This document shows, piece by piece, positions 48,209-60,300 of a stretch of 64,000 nt of DNA. The notes under the pieces are model-generated. The model worked only from the letters and a program-made list of their open reading frames with translations. It was not told where the DNA came from and searched no databases. This DNA is from Branchiostoma floridae (taxonomy: Eukaryota > Chordata > Leptocardii > Amphioxiformes > Branchiostomatidae), in the NCBI RefSeq assembly GCF_000003815.2, contig NC_049995.1:15042444-15106443 (forward strand), written 5' to 3'. The position numbers and the translations under genes are program-made. Each line of letters starts with the position of its first letter. The first letter of the stretch is position 1.

Positions 48209-50700
48209 CGTCATCAACTGAGGCAATATTACATGCAAATACATATGCTGCATTGAAACAAATACCAGCGATTCTGCGTATCAAATATATCGCTTTACCA
48301 ATTGAAAAAAGATATTAACTTTTTTGCTAGCTATATTACTTTGCAAAGAAATATTTCAAGATGATTTTGGTTGTGTGTTATATGACTCTCACAGTAGTAT
48401 CTCTGTGCTAAACAAAAACGATAAGTTGATTTTCATTTCCGTTTTGTTGAGTGCATTCAGTGTGCTAAAAGGCGGCATAGTATGCGCCTAAAGTTTAATG
48501 TATCAAAGTATCCATCCATTATCATCTGTCGACGTGCTTACACATGGAGTATACCGCCCCGTGTACCCCTGTCACATTTGGCGGAAATCGATCGGACGAC
48601 GAGTCTGCGGCAATCGGCCGAGCCTCACTTATAATTATAGCTTTATTGAACAACAATTGTACAACGTACAAAGTATGGCTTATATGTGACAGGGACGGTT
48701 TTCAGGTGAAGCACTCGAAACCCTCTGTCGATCTTAAATATGGCCGATCTTCCATCGATACGCCCCAACATCGTGGATAATGGGGTATTAGCAGATACAA
48801 GACGGGGATGCGCCAGGTCCTCCGTCCGGGTGAATGGTGTAAATCGCCACATAGCTGATAGGAGACGGAGGTCCGTCAGGCCTCCATTCGGGTGATTTGT
48901 AGGTAAGACAGACAGGAGGATTTCCAGACATGCCCCTACTGGATTTCGTAAGATGTGGTGGGTTCTTTAACGTGCATGAGGTGTGTACTAGTATGTGGCA
49001 CGGGACCTCCATTTAACGTCATATCCGGTCTGAGGGTCGGTCCAAGTGAGGGAGGTCGGGTAATGTACCCAAGGGCACAAAATCGGTGACACGACAGAAG
49101 CCGGTACCTTTCGGTACTGAGCAAAGCACGTTGCAGACTACGCGTGCGATTGAATCATATCTGTAGCAATTGTAAGGAAAATAAATAAAAACATAGTAAA
49201 AGAACTGTTGTCTCGTTTTAGTCTTATTCGATTGTGTTTTTGCAGACACATGAATTAGTGATACAAAAGACACCAGTATCTTTACATTATAGCTACTTAG
49301 ATGGCTAACATTTGTTTGTGCAAATGGGAATTTTTTTGTAGGCTACCAAACATTAGGGGATTTTTGTGGCTTGCTATTGCGTTGTACTTCGATGGTACCA
49401 TGGTGGAAATGTGGAAAAAAGTGACACATGGAACAAATTGCAATCTGAATGGAGATTTTTGAATACAAAATATATGCAGCCCGCCAAATTCCCACCTTTA
49501 CACAACAATGCCTCAGATTACGCTTAAACACCCCTGTAACCAAATGGGTAACACCTGAATATACAGCTGAAAGAAATCTACATGAACACATCACACGGTC
49601 TCTTTTGACCTCCGTGTCCCAAGGAAGAAGGCACGACAAGTAAACTCTCAGGTAAGGACTTAGCGATGTGTAGTCTACATTCGACACTGAGGTTTCCACT
49701 AACTAAAGATGAATTGACTGTGACTTTGTGCGCATTTTCGGACGAAGTTCTAACAATATGCGCACGAAAATGGTATGCTCAGAAATTCAGTAAGGTTTAT
49801 AGAAGCATAAAATGATAGCAAATGATTTTGACCTACATGGATAGGACTCAATAACAGATAGATTTTATGACATACACACGCCGTCCGATGGTATATAGTA
49901 GGTAAAAACCTAAACAGTTTTTCAGAAGGCTCCCCATGATGACACTTACTGTCTTTTTATGTTGAGACGAGATGTAGACTTTTCTACTTTAGTAGCAAAT
50001 CATATGTGTGTAAAGGAACAGACCAGGTATGTTGCACATATTTGTAAGTCCATTGACAATCACCAGCTGTGGGGGTGTCGTGGGAATATTCAAATTAGAT
50101 AGTACTACATGTTACTATATCGTATTCGTTAATCTCCAAGTAGATTCCTCCGTGGCAAGACAGTAACATAAGCTGGGGAAAGACTTTAGCCGGCAGAGGA
50201 GTAAATTGGCAATTTTACTCCTCTGCCGGCTACAGTCCTTCCCCAGCTTCTGATGCTGCCTTGCCACGGAGGAATCTGCTTGGAGATTACTATATCGTCA
50301 CCAGAACTCATTTTCTTCAAAGAGACATCAAAATGTACGATATATTGTATGCTACACAAAAGAGACCATTTACTGGTTACTCGCCAAGGCAATATGGTGC
50401 TACAAACGGACAGAACAGTCTACTTTTGACTTTAACAGTGCTGGCGTGATCGACTGTCACTAATCTAACAGTATCTACTCTCTGAATACGTATTACAGTA
50501 ATATTTTCTACTATGGTGTTATATACAGTAGGTGGTATGTGTAGATGTGCCTTTGACGTGCAATGACTGAGCCAATTACGTTTTGGCATGAAAGTCATTT
50601 GAGCCAAAATCTGAATAAATACTACTTGACTATGTCTGCGCGAGCTTATATTTCAACATGTTATTGTAACGTTAGGAGAAGAAAAAGGACACTACAGTCT
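48209..50700. other. Intergenic between genes 3 and 4
   Basis: No gene supported. 48780-49135 (GGTTCTTTAACGTGCATGAG, CACGGGACCTCCATTTAACG) looks like a widespread invertebrate dispersed repeat. AATAAA at 49180 may serve gene 3. An inverted-repeat element lies at 50130-50289. Confidence 0.5.
50130..50289. mobile_element. Inverted-repeat element, AATCTCCAAGCAGAT family
   Basis: Ends TTAATCTCCAAGTAGATTCC and GGAATCTGCTTGGAGATTAC are inverted; the interior GCCGGCAGAGGAGTAAA is itself repeated in inverse, so it folds into one long hairpin. Same family as 4099-4247. Confidence 0.85.
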
Positions 50701-50703
50701 CAC

Positions 50704-50837
50704 CACGTGGGGTGGTCTTGCGTCATCAATATGTGGGTACGTGACATCACTAGGTAACTTGGCTTCCGTTTCAGTCTGCCTAGCTGGCCGGGGAGGGGCC
50801 TGGGGCAATCCTGCGCCACCGAGAGTACAATCTACAG
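50704..50837 (+). promoter_or_regulatory. Candidate promoter and non-coding first exon of gene 4
   Basis: CACGTG (50704-50709) and CRE-like TGACATCA (50742-50749) precede a candidate exon with ACTTGGCTTCCGTTTCAGTC and CTAGCTGGCC, resembling the gene 2 first exon. It ends TCTACAG|GTTTGT at 50837/50838. Confidence 0.45.
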
Positions 50838-53554
50838 GTTTGTTACAGTCTCTCTCTAATATGCATACTAATTTATGCAGTTCGATATCTTATAAGATAA
50901 CAAAGTGTATCTATTCTATGTACCTATGACCATAAAACCATGTCATAAAACGTCATTTTTTAACAATGTTGGAGCTATTTGACTTTTATCAACTGTTAGT
51001 TTGTGAAGGGGCACGGTTGTCACAATGATTGCAATTGTTTATTATTAAGGATTATTGTCCATTAGATTTCTACATTTCTACAATCGCTAATTTCAAAGTA
51101 AAGAGTCTTTTTGTTCCACTGTGACATTACTCTGTGTAGCAGGAGCACAGGGGTTACTTGTGGTTAACGTATCATGTTACGGCGTGTGGCCGTATTTATG
51201 ACGGCAATGGTATCTGCCATTTGTGTCTGCCAAACCATAACCACTGATCGGCCTAACAAGTACATGTAACCACATAAACATATGAGACAAATGTATTCTA
51301 AACGTACAATTTCAAGTCGATGACTGCTTCAAAGATACTTTTTAGGTTGATGATAACTTTTGCTGTGAGACTGTAAGTTTCAGATGCTGTATTTATGACG
51401 CCAGTACCATTTGTGGCTGCCAAACCTTAACCATTGATCTATCTCAGTCATGTAATGCCATAAACAGATGTGACAAAAATATTCTAAATGTAAAACTTTA
51501 ATTCGTGTCTGCTTGAATGCACTTTTTAGAATGGTTATAATGGTTTAGAATGGTGAGACTGGGAGTTTCAGAAGCTGCTGTTGACCAGAACTTGCTAAAA
51601 TTCAAGGTTATGTTCGATTTCATGGTCACGCCCTACATACCAGTACAGCTGACTGTAAAACGATAGGCAGGGAGAAATCCAATAATGTCGTCCGATCCTC
51701 GATGTGTAACATTTTGCCGATATTTCTTGTTTCAAACGCGCCAACCAAGGTCAGACACAGGGTAGCAAGTGCACCGGGCATGCAGTCGTCGGAATGCAGA
51801 AAAATGTTGAAAATGGTTGTTTATTCGTTATAGTAATGTAGATATGTCGCAAAATATATAACAATACCATAAAAAGTTTCTAATAGGTAACTTAAGTTTA
51901 AAACATAAGAAAGACGACTGTATTCTTCGTTTTTAGCGAGTCGCTTCAAATGCATTTTTCTAGGACTATATTGTACCTTTACGTTGGAGAGACATTTTCT
52001 CGCTACTTTTTTTCAGCCAGATGCAGAAACAGCATGTAATATCGGAAATATTCAAATCTGTCAAAATCCTTGAGAGGCTGCTGACACATTTCGTATGTGG
52101 GCACAGCTTCAGACCCCCACATACTGACTGCCTGTAAACTACGTATTTCCATGGTACCATTCACGAAGGTCAGTCAGACTTAGCCGACTACTTTTGCTAT
52201 GTGGAAGGGACCTTTTCGCTGCAGTTTTCTCAAGCTTGGTGCAGAAATAGCATGGGATGTCAAAAGTATTCAAATTTGTCACACAATCTTGAGAGGGTGG
52301 TGACACATTTCTTATGCGGACATAATACCCCTACCGTACATACTGACTACCTGTCTATTTCTATGGTACCATTCACGAAGGTCAGCCTGGCTTAGCCGTT
52401 TCCTTTTGCGACGTGCCCTTTTGATCCTGTCTGTCACTTGTGAGCGGATATCGTATCACAAGGGCACCAGGGACGGCCTCATGTGGGGGACATGTAGCCT
52501 GGTAACGCAGCCACTTCCAGGGCTGCAAAAGGGGCTTGCTCGTGGCAAATGTTAGCATCCACCCCTTGCTGTCATGGCCAACTAAACCTAGCCTCTATCA
52601 GGCCTTGCTATGGAGTTCGATGATAAAATTTGGCAAAAAAAGGTGAACAGAGTTGAGAGTCCTACCAGGGACAGCGTCATGTAGACAAACATAAGTTCGT
52701 CACTACACGAGGGACGGCCACATGTGGGGAAAATGCAGCCTGATAACCAGTCGTTCCTACGACTGTACGTTAGGGGGTCCTCTGCACTGTAGACTTCTAT
52801 TCCCGCCTAGTTGACTATGCCTAGTGGCCATTCCATTCCCCGTCAGACCTTCCTATGGGGATATATGGTAAAATAGGGCAAGTGATTGGGAATGGCATCT
52901 GTGGGAAGGGCATCTTTTTCTCATTAGGTAAATGTTCCTGACTGTATAAATATGGTGCCCAAACTCCTCTAGTAAACTCAAAATCGCCAGTGTAGTCTGG
53001 CATAACGAAGCCCACTCCGTTGATGTTGTCTGCCTAGATTTGCTGGCTATCCAGTGTTGGTGGGGATGTGCTAAAGAAAAGATTTTCTCGGGGAGATGTA
53101 GACCCTGATACCGAAGACCTAAACTGCACAGGTCCTAATACCAGACTGAATTCCAGGCTGCGGGAGATACTGCATGATGAAACTAGATCCAGGGACAGAC
53201 AGACATGACATTTGGTACTAGTGTGTACGACCTTAATCATGTTGGTGCTACGTGTGACATTTCGCGTCTGCATCAGTACAGATTGTCCTTTCATCGTGTA
53301 GAGCTGACACATTGGTGTCTGGTATTTTAGGCCTGTATAACAATGCCCTTTAACTCTATATTTATTTGCATTTTGCCTCATCTGATGTTCTGTGAATAGT
53401 TTCATCAGGCTGGTATGTCACTGAATCAATACTGGATATCTTGTGTAAAATGCACTAGTTTCTTTCTTCCACAACTTGATACTTTATGTAGATACAAGCT
53501 GTTGAAGCTTCTACCAATCTACTAAAATAGACAAATACGTTGCTGTCGTTGTAG

Positions 53555-53671
53555 TGGCGAAAATCCATGAGAAAAGACGACGGATACAGGAAAATCATCA
53601 CGCCCTCTACCGACTAAAGGTGCGGGTGCAGTAAACCAAACAAGCTCGCCCAAACGGACACCACAACCAAG
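53555..53671 (+). pseudogene. Degenerate leader exon of gene 4
   Basis: Aligns with the leader exons of genes 2 and 3: acceptor GTAG, then a GAAAAG-(ATG to ACG)-(GCGG to ACGG) start site, then TCACGCCCTCTACCG as in gene 3. The start codon reads ACG, the GTAAAG|GT donor became GTAAACC, and the next usable donor (53671) leaves a phase that does not fit the domain exon. It probably persists only as 5' UTR. Confidence 0.65.
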
Positions 53672-54011
53672 GTAGGGCTTACAAAGAAAAACCTTCACAA
53701 ACCATCGTTATGGTAATATCCCAAAGCTTCCTTCATTTTTTTTTTCATTTCCAATACATACTGTATTGAGGTGGCTAGAGCATTTCTACTTGTGGGTAAC
53801 AGCTCTTTATACGCACCTTACCGACGTTTGGAACACCATCTGACTGGTTCTACTTCACACTGCAGCAATCGCTGGTGTTGACATTAACAGTAATTTCAAA
53901 CTTGTAACTCCGGTGTCACTGACGATGTTACCAAGTGCCTTTGCAACGTTGAAGAAGTTGTTTAGTGTCATGGACTTGTTCACCTCCCGGCTGTTTTACA
54001 TTATTATAGCC

Positions 54012-54292
54012 GGATTCACACGTGCGTATATATTCAAGTCTTTTGGAGGTCCGTATGGAATCCTTAGCCTCTACCAGGCTCATAGTGGAAATTGGAAAAA
54101 TATATTCACATAACATAACATAACATAACATAAAAGTTAGCTGTCCAATGCCACCAGCCTACTTCGCTGGTATAGTATCTTGCTATATTTGTCCAATTTC
54201 TATTACTTTCCTGACGACCTGTGGAGCCTGGTAGAGGCTTATACTTCTATGCGGACCTCAAACTGACTTGAATATATACGTACGTGTGAACC
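54012..54292. mobile_element. Inverted-repeat element around CTCTACCAGGCTC
   Basis: TTCACACGTGCGTATATATTC at the left and GAATATATACGTACGTGTGAA at the right, plus AGCCTCTACCAGGCTC and its complement, form long inverted arms. The motif CTCTACCAGGCTCC recurs twice in the last gene 2 intron (29133 and 29330). An (ATAAC)n run lies inside. Confidence 0.75.
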
Positions 54293-54351
54293 TACCTTTT
54301 CCAGTTACTTACAACCCTGATGCAGCTGATCTTCTCTCTCTCCAGAACAAG

Positions 54352-57300
54352 ATGGCAGACTGTGTTCCCGTGAAGTTTTCGCTGAGGGGGAAAATAAGTG
54401 GAGACGTTTTTGTTCTGGGTTCCTGGGACGGATGGAGTCAGGCTACCAAACTAGACAAAAGGTGAGGCCTTCAAAGATTCCCTCGCTTAGACCATCATGA
54501 GGTTTGAGTTCTTATCCAGTTTGCTTAATGGTTACCTGTATGTAGACTAGACCTCTGACCCACAAGTATCAAACCTAAATACAAAGTTCAACTTATGTTA
54601 AGTTCTACTCAATAAGGATTTTGTCCTTAGGATTAATATTATTGTTTCATTTGAAGTATACGTTAACCATTTGAGTTTGTTAACGTTGTATGTATTCTAT
54701 GAGAAGTGTAAATGTACGAATGTGTTGGCACCCAATATCAGCTAAGCTGTATGAGTCTGCCATGCATTGCATTGCATTGCATTTGTGATTTCAATAAATT
54801 GAATCAAATTATATTTCAGCGATGAAACTCTAGAGAACAGCACGCGGCTAAGTCTACCATGCGGCTACTATGAGTACAAGTTTAAGATAGGCGACCACTG
54901 GATCCACGACAATACAAAGGTAAATTTTGGGTATATATTAGCTCTCAATTAGCCTTAAAGAGTTAAGTATATTTGAATGCTAGATGCATTGTGCATTGCT
55001 ACTACTTAACTACCACGTGCACATTGTATTTTACTTTATAATGTTAACATAACCTGTAGCTACTAAAACAAACACAGCTTCAATTTGTGGATGTAGCTGG
55101 CAATGATATATATTGAGGTAGTTACATGAAATATAATTTGAGCTACACAAGCCTTGAAATAACAAAACTGATTTGATATTCAGGACAGATGGAAAAAGTT
55201 ATACTTACGAAGATGATGGCCCAATTCATGCCTTCGTCCTATCCAGACTGGGGGGGGGGGGGGGGTGCTAAAAGTGCCTGCGCCAACTTTGACCTCCTAT
55301 ACCTCCCAAACGGCTTGTGCTAGAACAACCAAACTTAGTGAGTTTTCCTAAAATACTGTTGGCAACAATTTTTAAAATTTTTTTGATTTTTTCTGATTTT
55401 TCGTGTTGCCATGGCAACTGGTTTCTGAAAAGCAAATTTGACAAAAACCACTAATTTTGGTTTAAACAATGGGATTTTAAGATTTTCTTGCTAAACTTAA
55501 CTTCTTTTCATATATCTTTAATATCTAACACATCTTAGTTAAACATTTATAATTAAATATTCATAAATTATGCTAATGAGATGACGTAATTGCTCAAAAT
55601 CCAAGATGGACGACAATATCATGATTTAAAGTATAACAAACTTATTTTCACTCAGATTTCATTACTACGTGGTATTTTCTTACAGAAAACATTCATGTGA
55701 ACGTTTTTAATCCATTTCCATGGGGTTTTAGCGTTATATGTTGAAAAAAATGTATCTTGAAAAATTTAAGGTTCATAATCCAAGATGGCGGATAGCTGAA
55801 CTACAGATGACGTCATTCTATGACGTCATTTTGACGTCGTTGCGTCGGCTTTTGACAACAGAAGTCTTATAAGGTTTGAGTTTGAGTTTTTTTTAGGATT
55901 TGGGGCCGATTTGAATGTCTCTGAGAAAAGCACTAACGCTTCTCAAAACACCGTTTTTCGGATAATTCAATGTTTCCGATGGAAAAGGGTGTGTTGTCGC
56001 TGACCGACAGACTCATTTGACATTTTCTGTAGAAATGTTATTTTTGGTAAAAACCATCAAAAATATATGCTTTTCATAAAAAAATTGCTAATTTGGGGCC
56101 ATTTTTTACAGGCCGCTACACATGAATTTTCCTGGGATAATGACTCATATGGCAATGAAGGTCAAGACTTCTTCTGTATACTGAGTAAAAAGGAAAAAAG
56201 TTATCCGATACGTTTTCCGCAAGCTCCGATGGCGCTAAAACACCCAAAATGCACATAGAACGCATGATCTGGGTAATCAGGCGACGAAACGCTTTACCGC
56301 TATCGCGCGCACTAATACCAGGAAGTGTTCGCCGCACGATCAAATCTCCGACACCATAAAACGCTACGAACAACAAGCATTTGGAGAACTATAAAAGATT
56401 ATAGACTTTTAAAGCGATAGCCGAAAAATCTAGAGCTAAAACTATGGAGACAACCTCTGATTTGCGTCTTATTCTTAGGGACTATTTAGATATCTGGACA
56501 ATTGAAATTCCGAACCGGAACCATAACACTTAAATATTGATAATAAACCTTTCTTGGTAACTTTTTGAGTGAGATATTCAAGTATTATGGGAATTCCCCG
56601 TTTTAGCCGAAAATATCAATTAATGACGTCATAATTACGTCATATGACGTCATAATGATATAAAAATTTCAGAAATTATAAAACTCGATGAGCATAACCC
56701 CCCTGCAAATTTGGTGATCGTACAGTAAGCCGTTTTGAAAATAGGAAGGGGGGGTCGAATGAGCCCCCCCCCCCCCCCAGGCCAGGGAAGGCCCAAAAAG
56801 CCCAGTCTGGATAGGGTTAAAATGTGCAGCATTCACCCTACCGAGACACTACATTTATGCTACATTTATACATCTGTATTTCACCCTGCTTACAGCCGAC
56901 GGTGGTGAACAAGTTTCGGACACTAAACAACTTCGTCCACGTCATGAAGCCACCCGATATCGCCATCAGTGACGCTAGCGACCAGCCTGAAATTACTGTT
57001 GATTTCAACCCTATTTTACAAGCCACAGAGGAACCTCTGCCATTGATTCCAAAGCTATACGAAGCTGCACCAAAAGAAAATCAAGATGGCGACGAAGAGT
57101 CTGCTTTCAAGGTAGAACCCCATAAAGGCGTAGAGGTCAAATTAGAACCACAAATCGAAGATGTGGTTGACATGCCACAGGAAAGCATTTTAGATTTGGA
57201 ACCAGTTTCTTAAATAGGAATGAGACCTTTCGGATCAGGCCAGCAAAGTGTCGAAGAGGCGCCAGAACCACCGACGAGTGTGACACCAACTAGCGATATC

Positions 57301-60300
57301 ACAATAGACGCTGTTACAGCAAAGGTACAAACTGGTGAGGAAGTCGAAACGACGTCGTTACGGGTAGCAGACGAAATTGTAAAGGAAACAGAGCAAGTCA
57401 AAGATACAGTTTTCGTACCTGTAGTTGAAAGTTCAGACGAGACGTCAGTCAAAGTATCTCTTGTTGAAGACGAACATGGGAATGCTAAAGTAGACAATAT
57501 TGAAGCATCTGAAACGGCGGCGTTACAGATAGCAGACGAAATCGTCAAGGAAACAGAAGAAGTCAAAGATACAGTTGACGTACCTGTAACTGAACGTCAA
57601 GACGAGACGTCAGTCAAAGTATCGATTGTTGAAGACGAACATGGCGCTGCTGAAGTAGAAAATGTTGAAACACCTTTTGAAACGACGTCGTTACAGGTAG
57701 CAGACGACGTCGCGAAGGAAACAGAGCAAGTCAAAGATACTGTTGAAGTACCTGTACTAACTGGACGTCAAGACGAGACGTCAATCAAAGTATCGCTTGT
57801 TGAAGACGAACATGGTGCTGCTGAAGTAGGAAATGTTGAAACACCTGAAACGACGGCGTTACAGGTATCAGGCGAAACCGTGAAGGAAACAGAGCAAGTC
57901 AAAGATACAGTTGACGTACCTGTAATTGAAAGTCCAGAAGAGACGTCAATCAAAGTATCACTGGTTGAAGACGAACATGGTGCGGCTGAAGTAGAAAATG
58001 TTGAAACACCTTTTGAAACGACGTCGTTACAGGTATCAGCCGAAATCGTGAAAACAGAACAAGTCAAGGATGCAGTTGAAATACCTGTAATTGAAAGTCC
58101 AGACGAGGCGTCGACGCCAGTCAAAGCATCGCTTGTTGAAGACGAACATGGTGCTGCAGAAGTAGACAATGTTGAAACACCTTCTGAACAAGAGAAAAGC
58201 AGTTCAGACGCCCGAAACATTGCAGAAAGGGTCTCTGACAAATCAGTTCATCAGGAAGAGATAGCTGCTGACGAAAACGAAGTTAAGCTGCAGAAAGAAA
58301 TAGAAAACGCCGCCGTTCACGAAGCGACCAAGATTGAGGGAGGCTCCATTAAAACCGAACGGCAACTTCAACAAGAAATTGCTGATTATCTTGCAAGAGA
58401 AAACGACAACGTGCCAGAAATGATTGCCACCAAAGAAACAGTTGACCAGAAAGATAATGCCAGCAATGATGTTCAAGACACCATCGAAAAGGTAGCAGAC
58501 GACAAAATAGTGCCTCAAGAAGAACATCGTGACGAGTCAGTAGAACGTGACCCGAGGACAGTTCCAGACGACGAAACACTTTCTCTAGAAAAGAGACACA
58601 CTGTACCAGAAACAAAGGAGTCTGTTAGTGAAAACCAAGACAAAACGCCCATAAGTGCTATCAAGGCAGACGGCGAGACAGGTCCTGAACTTGTTCAACA
58701 TCAAACGGAGAAATACGACCACAAGGTTATTCAAGACATCCCCGAGTCAAAGGACGATTGTGCATCTGATGAAGTCACTAAAGTACTCGAGGAAAGGACG
58801 CTCCAGGAAGAGGAGAAGGCACCTATCCTGCCTCAGTCAGAACCGGTGAGTGAAACTGTCCAACCAGTGCTGCAAGAACAGCAGCCCGAAGAGACTACTT
58901 TAGAAACCTTAGACAAACACACCAACAAAGCAGTGCCACTAGAGGAGACGCCCATAAAGACTGCCGAAGGTGGTCTTGAAATAGAAGCATTCGAGCCTGT
59001 AGTTGAAAGGCAGTCTCTAGACGAGATACCCATCGAAGCTGAGCCGAACGTCCAGGAGAAAGTAGCACAGACTGTGTCTAAAGAAACTGAAAAACACGAC
59101 AATGTTACTCAAGACATCCCTGAGATAAAGGAAGATACAACAACTGATGAGGTACCACCACAGAAAAAAGGAGTTGAAACTGACAAAGAACAGGAAAAGG
59201 AAGCAACAAGCCTAGACAATGGCAGTGATAAAACGAATCTTCAGCAAGGGAATCAGAAACTTGACGAAACGGCTCCTCCAAAAGAGGCAGCCAACCATGT
59301 CGAAACCATGGTTGATGATGTAGTCAAGGAAATTACTAAAACAGCCATTCAAGAAGCTGGCAAAACAAGTCCTCAGCAAGAGACAGTTGAAAGCGCTGCC
59401 ATGCAAGACCTGGAGGAGAAAACTCAAGAAAAACTCACCAAAGAGCCAGCTAAGCACGAAATACCTAATGAGGCGGAAGTCGAAGTTACTCCACATACCA
59501 CAGGTCAGGAAGAGAAAGCCGATATGGCTGAAACAGAGAAAGATAAAGCTGTCGAGGATGTCACGGGCGAGGTAAAGGGGGCAGACAAAGAAGCTGCTCT
59601 TCCTCAAGTCCATACCAAAGCTGATGTAACCGACTATAACATGACAGAGGTCTTGAAGGAAAATTTACAAGACGCAAGGAATGACAAGAAGTCTTCTGCA
59701 GTTGACATTGAAAAGACAACCCAAAATACAGAAGTGGAAGTTACTCCTTCTAGGGTAGATGCCAATGCTGTCCTAACCGACAAGATGGAGGCTTTGACTG
59801 AAATACTACACGAAAAAGAAAAAGATGAAAAACCAGTCGTCGTTGACGTTGGAAAGGCAACCCAACTTGAGCCGGACGCACCGACGTATGCTCCTGATAT
59901 AACAGACTTAGATAAAACCACGAAAAAGACTACGATTGAAACAAAAGTAAAACAAGAAGACGATGATGGCCTAGAAAGCATGCATAAAGAAGAAGTTCTT
60001 CCGGAAGATGAGACTACCAAAGATGTAGTAAGCAACCTTGAAAAAGAAGTAGAAAAGCCTTCGCCCAAAGCACCAGTTCAGGAGAAAATGTCTGATACGG
60101 TAGTCATAGAAAAGGTGGAAAAGGAAAAAGACAAGGCTTTGGGAGAATCGCCTCAGAAGGTAGACAAAGCAATGAAGGAAGCAGACAAAATTGTACCGGT
60201 AGATGGTGGTAAGGAGGTTCAGGACAGGGTGGGCTTGGGAGACCTTGAAACATCTCCTACAAAAGAAATAGGTGAACATGTTATATTCGACAAGGCTGTC

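Larger units (their letters stand above)
50838..54345. other. Presumed intron 1 region of gene 4
   Basis: Contains diverged tandem copies: near 51190 and 51385 (GTATTTATGACG...CCATTTGTG), near 51992 and 52203 (an about 210-bp unit with CATGGTACCATTCACGAAGG), and near 52455 and 52690 (GGGACGGCC(T/A)CATGTGGGG). It also holds the leader-exon relic (53555-53671) and an inverted-repeat element (54012-54292). Confidence 0.55.
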
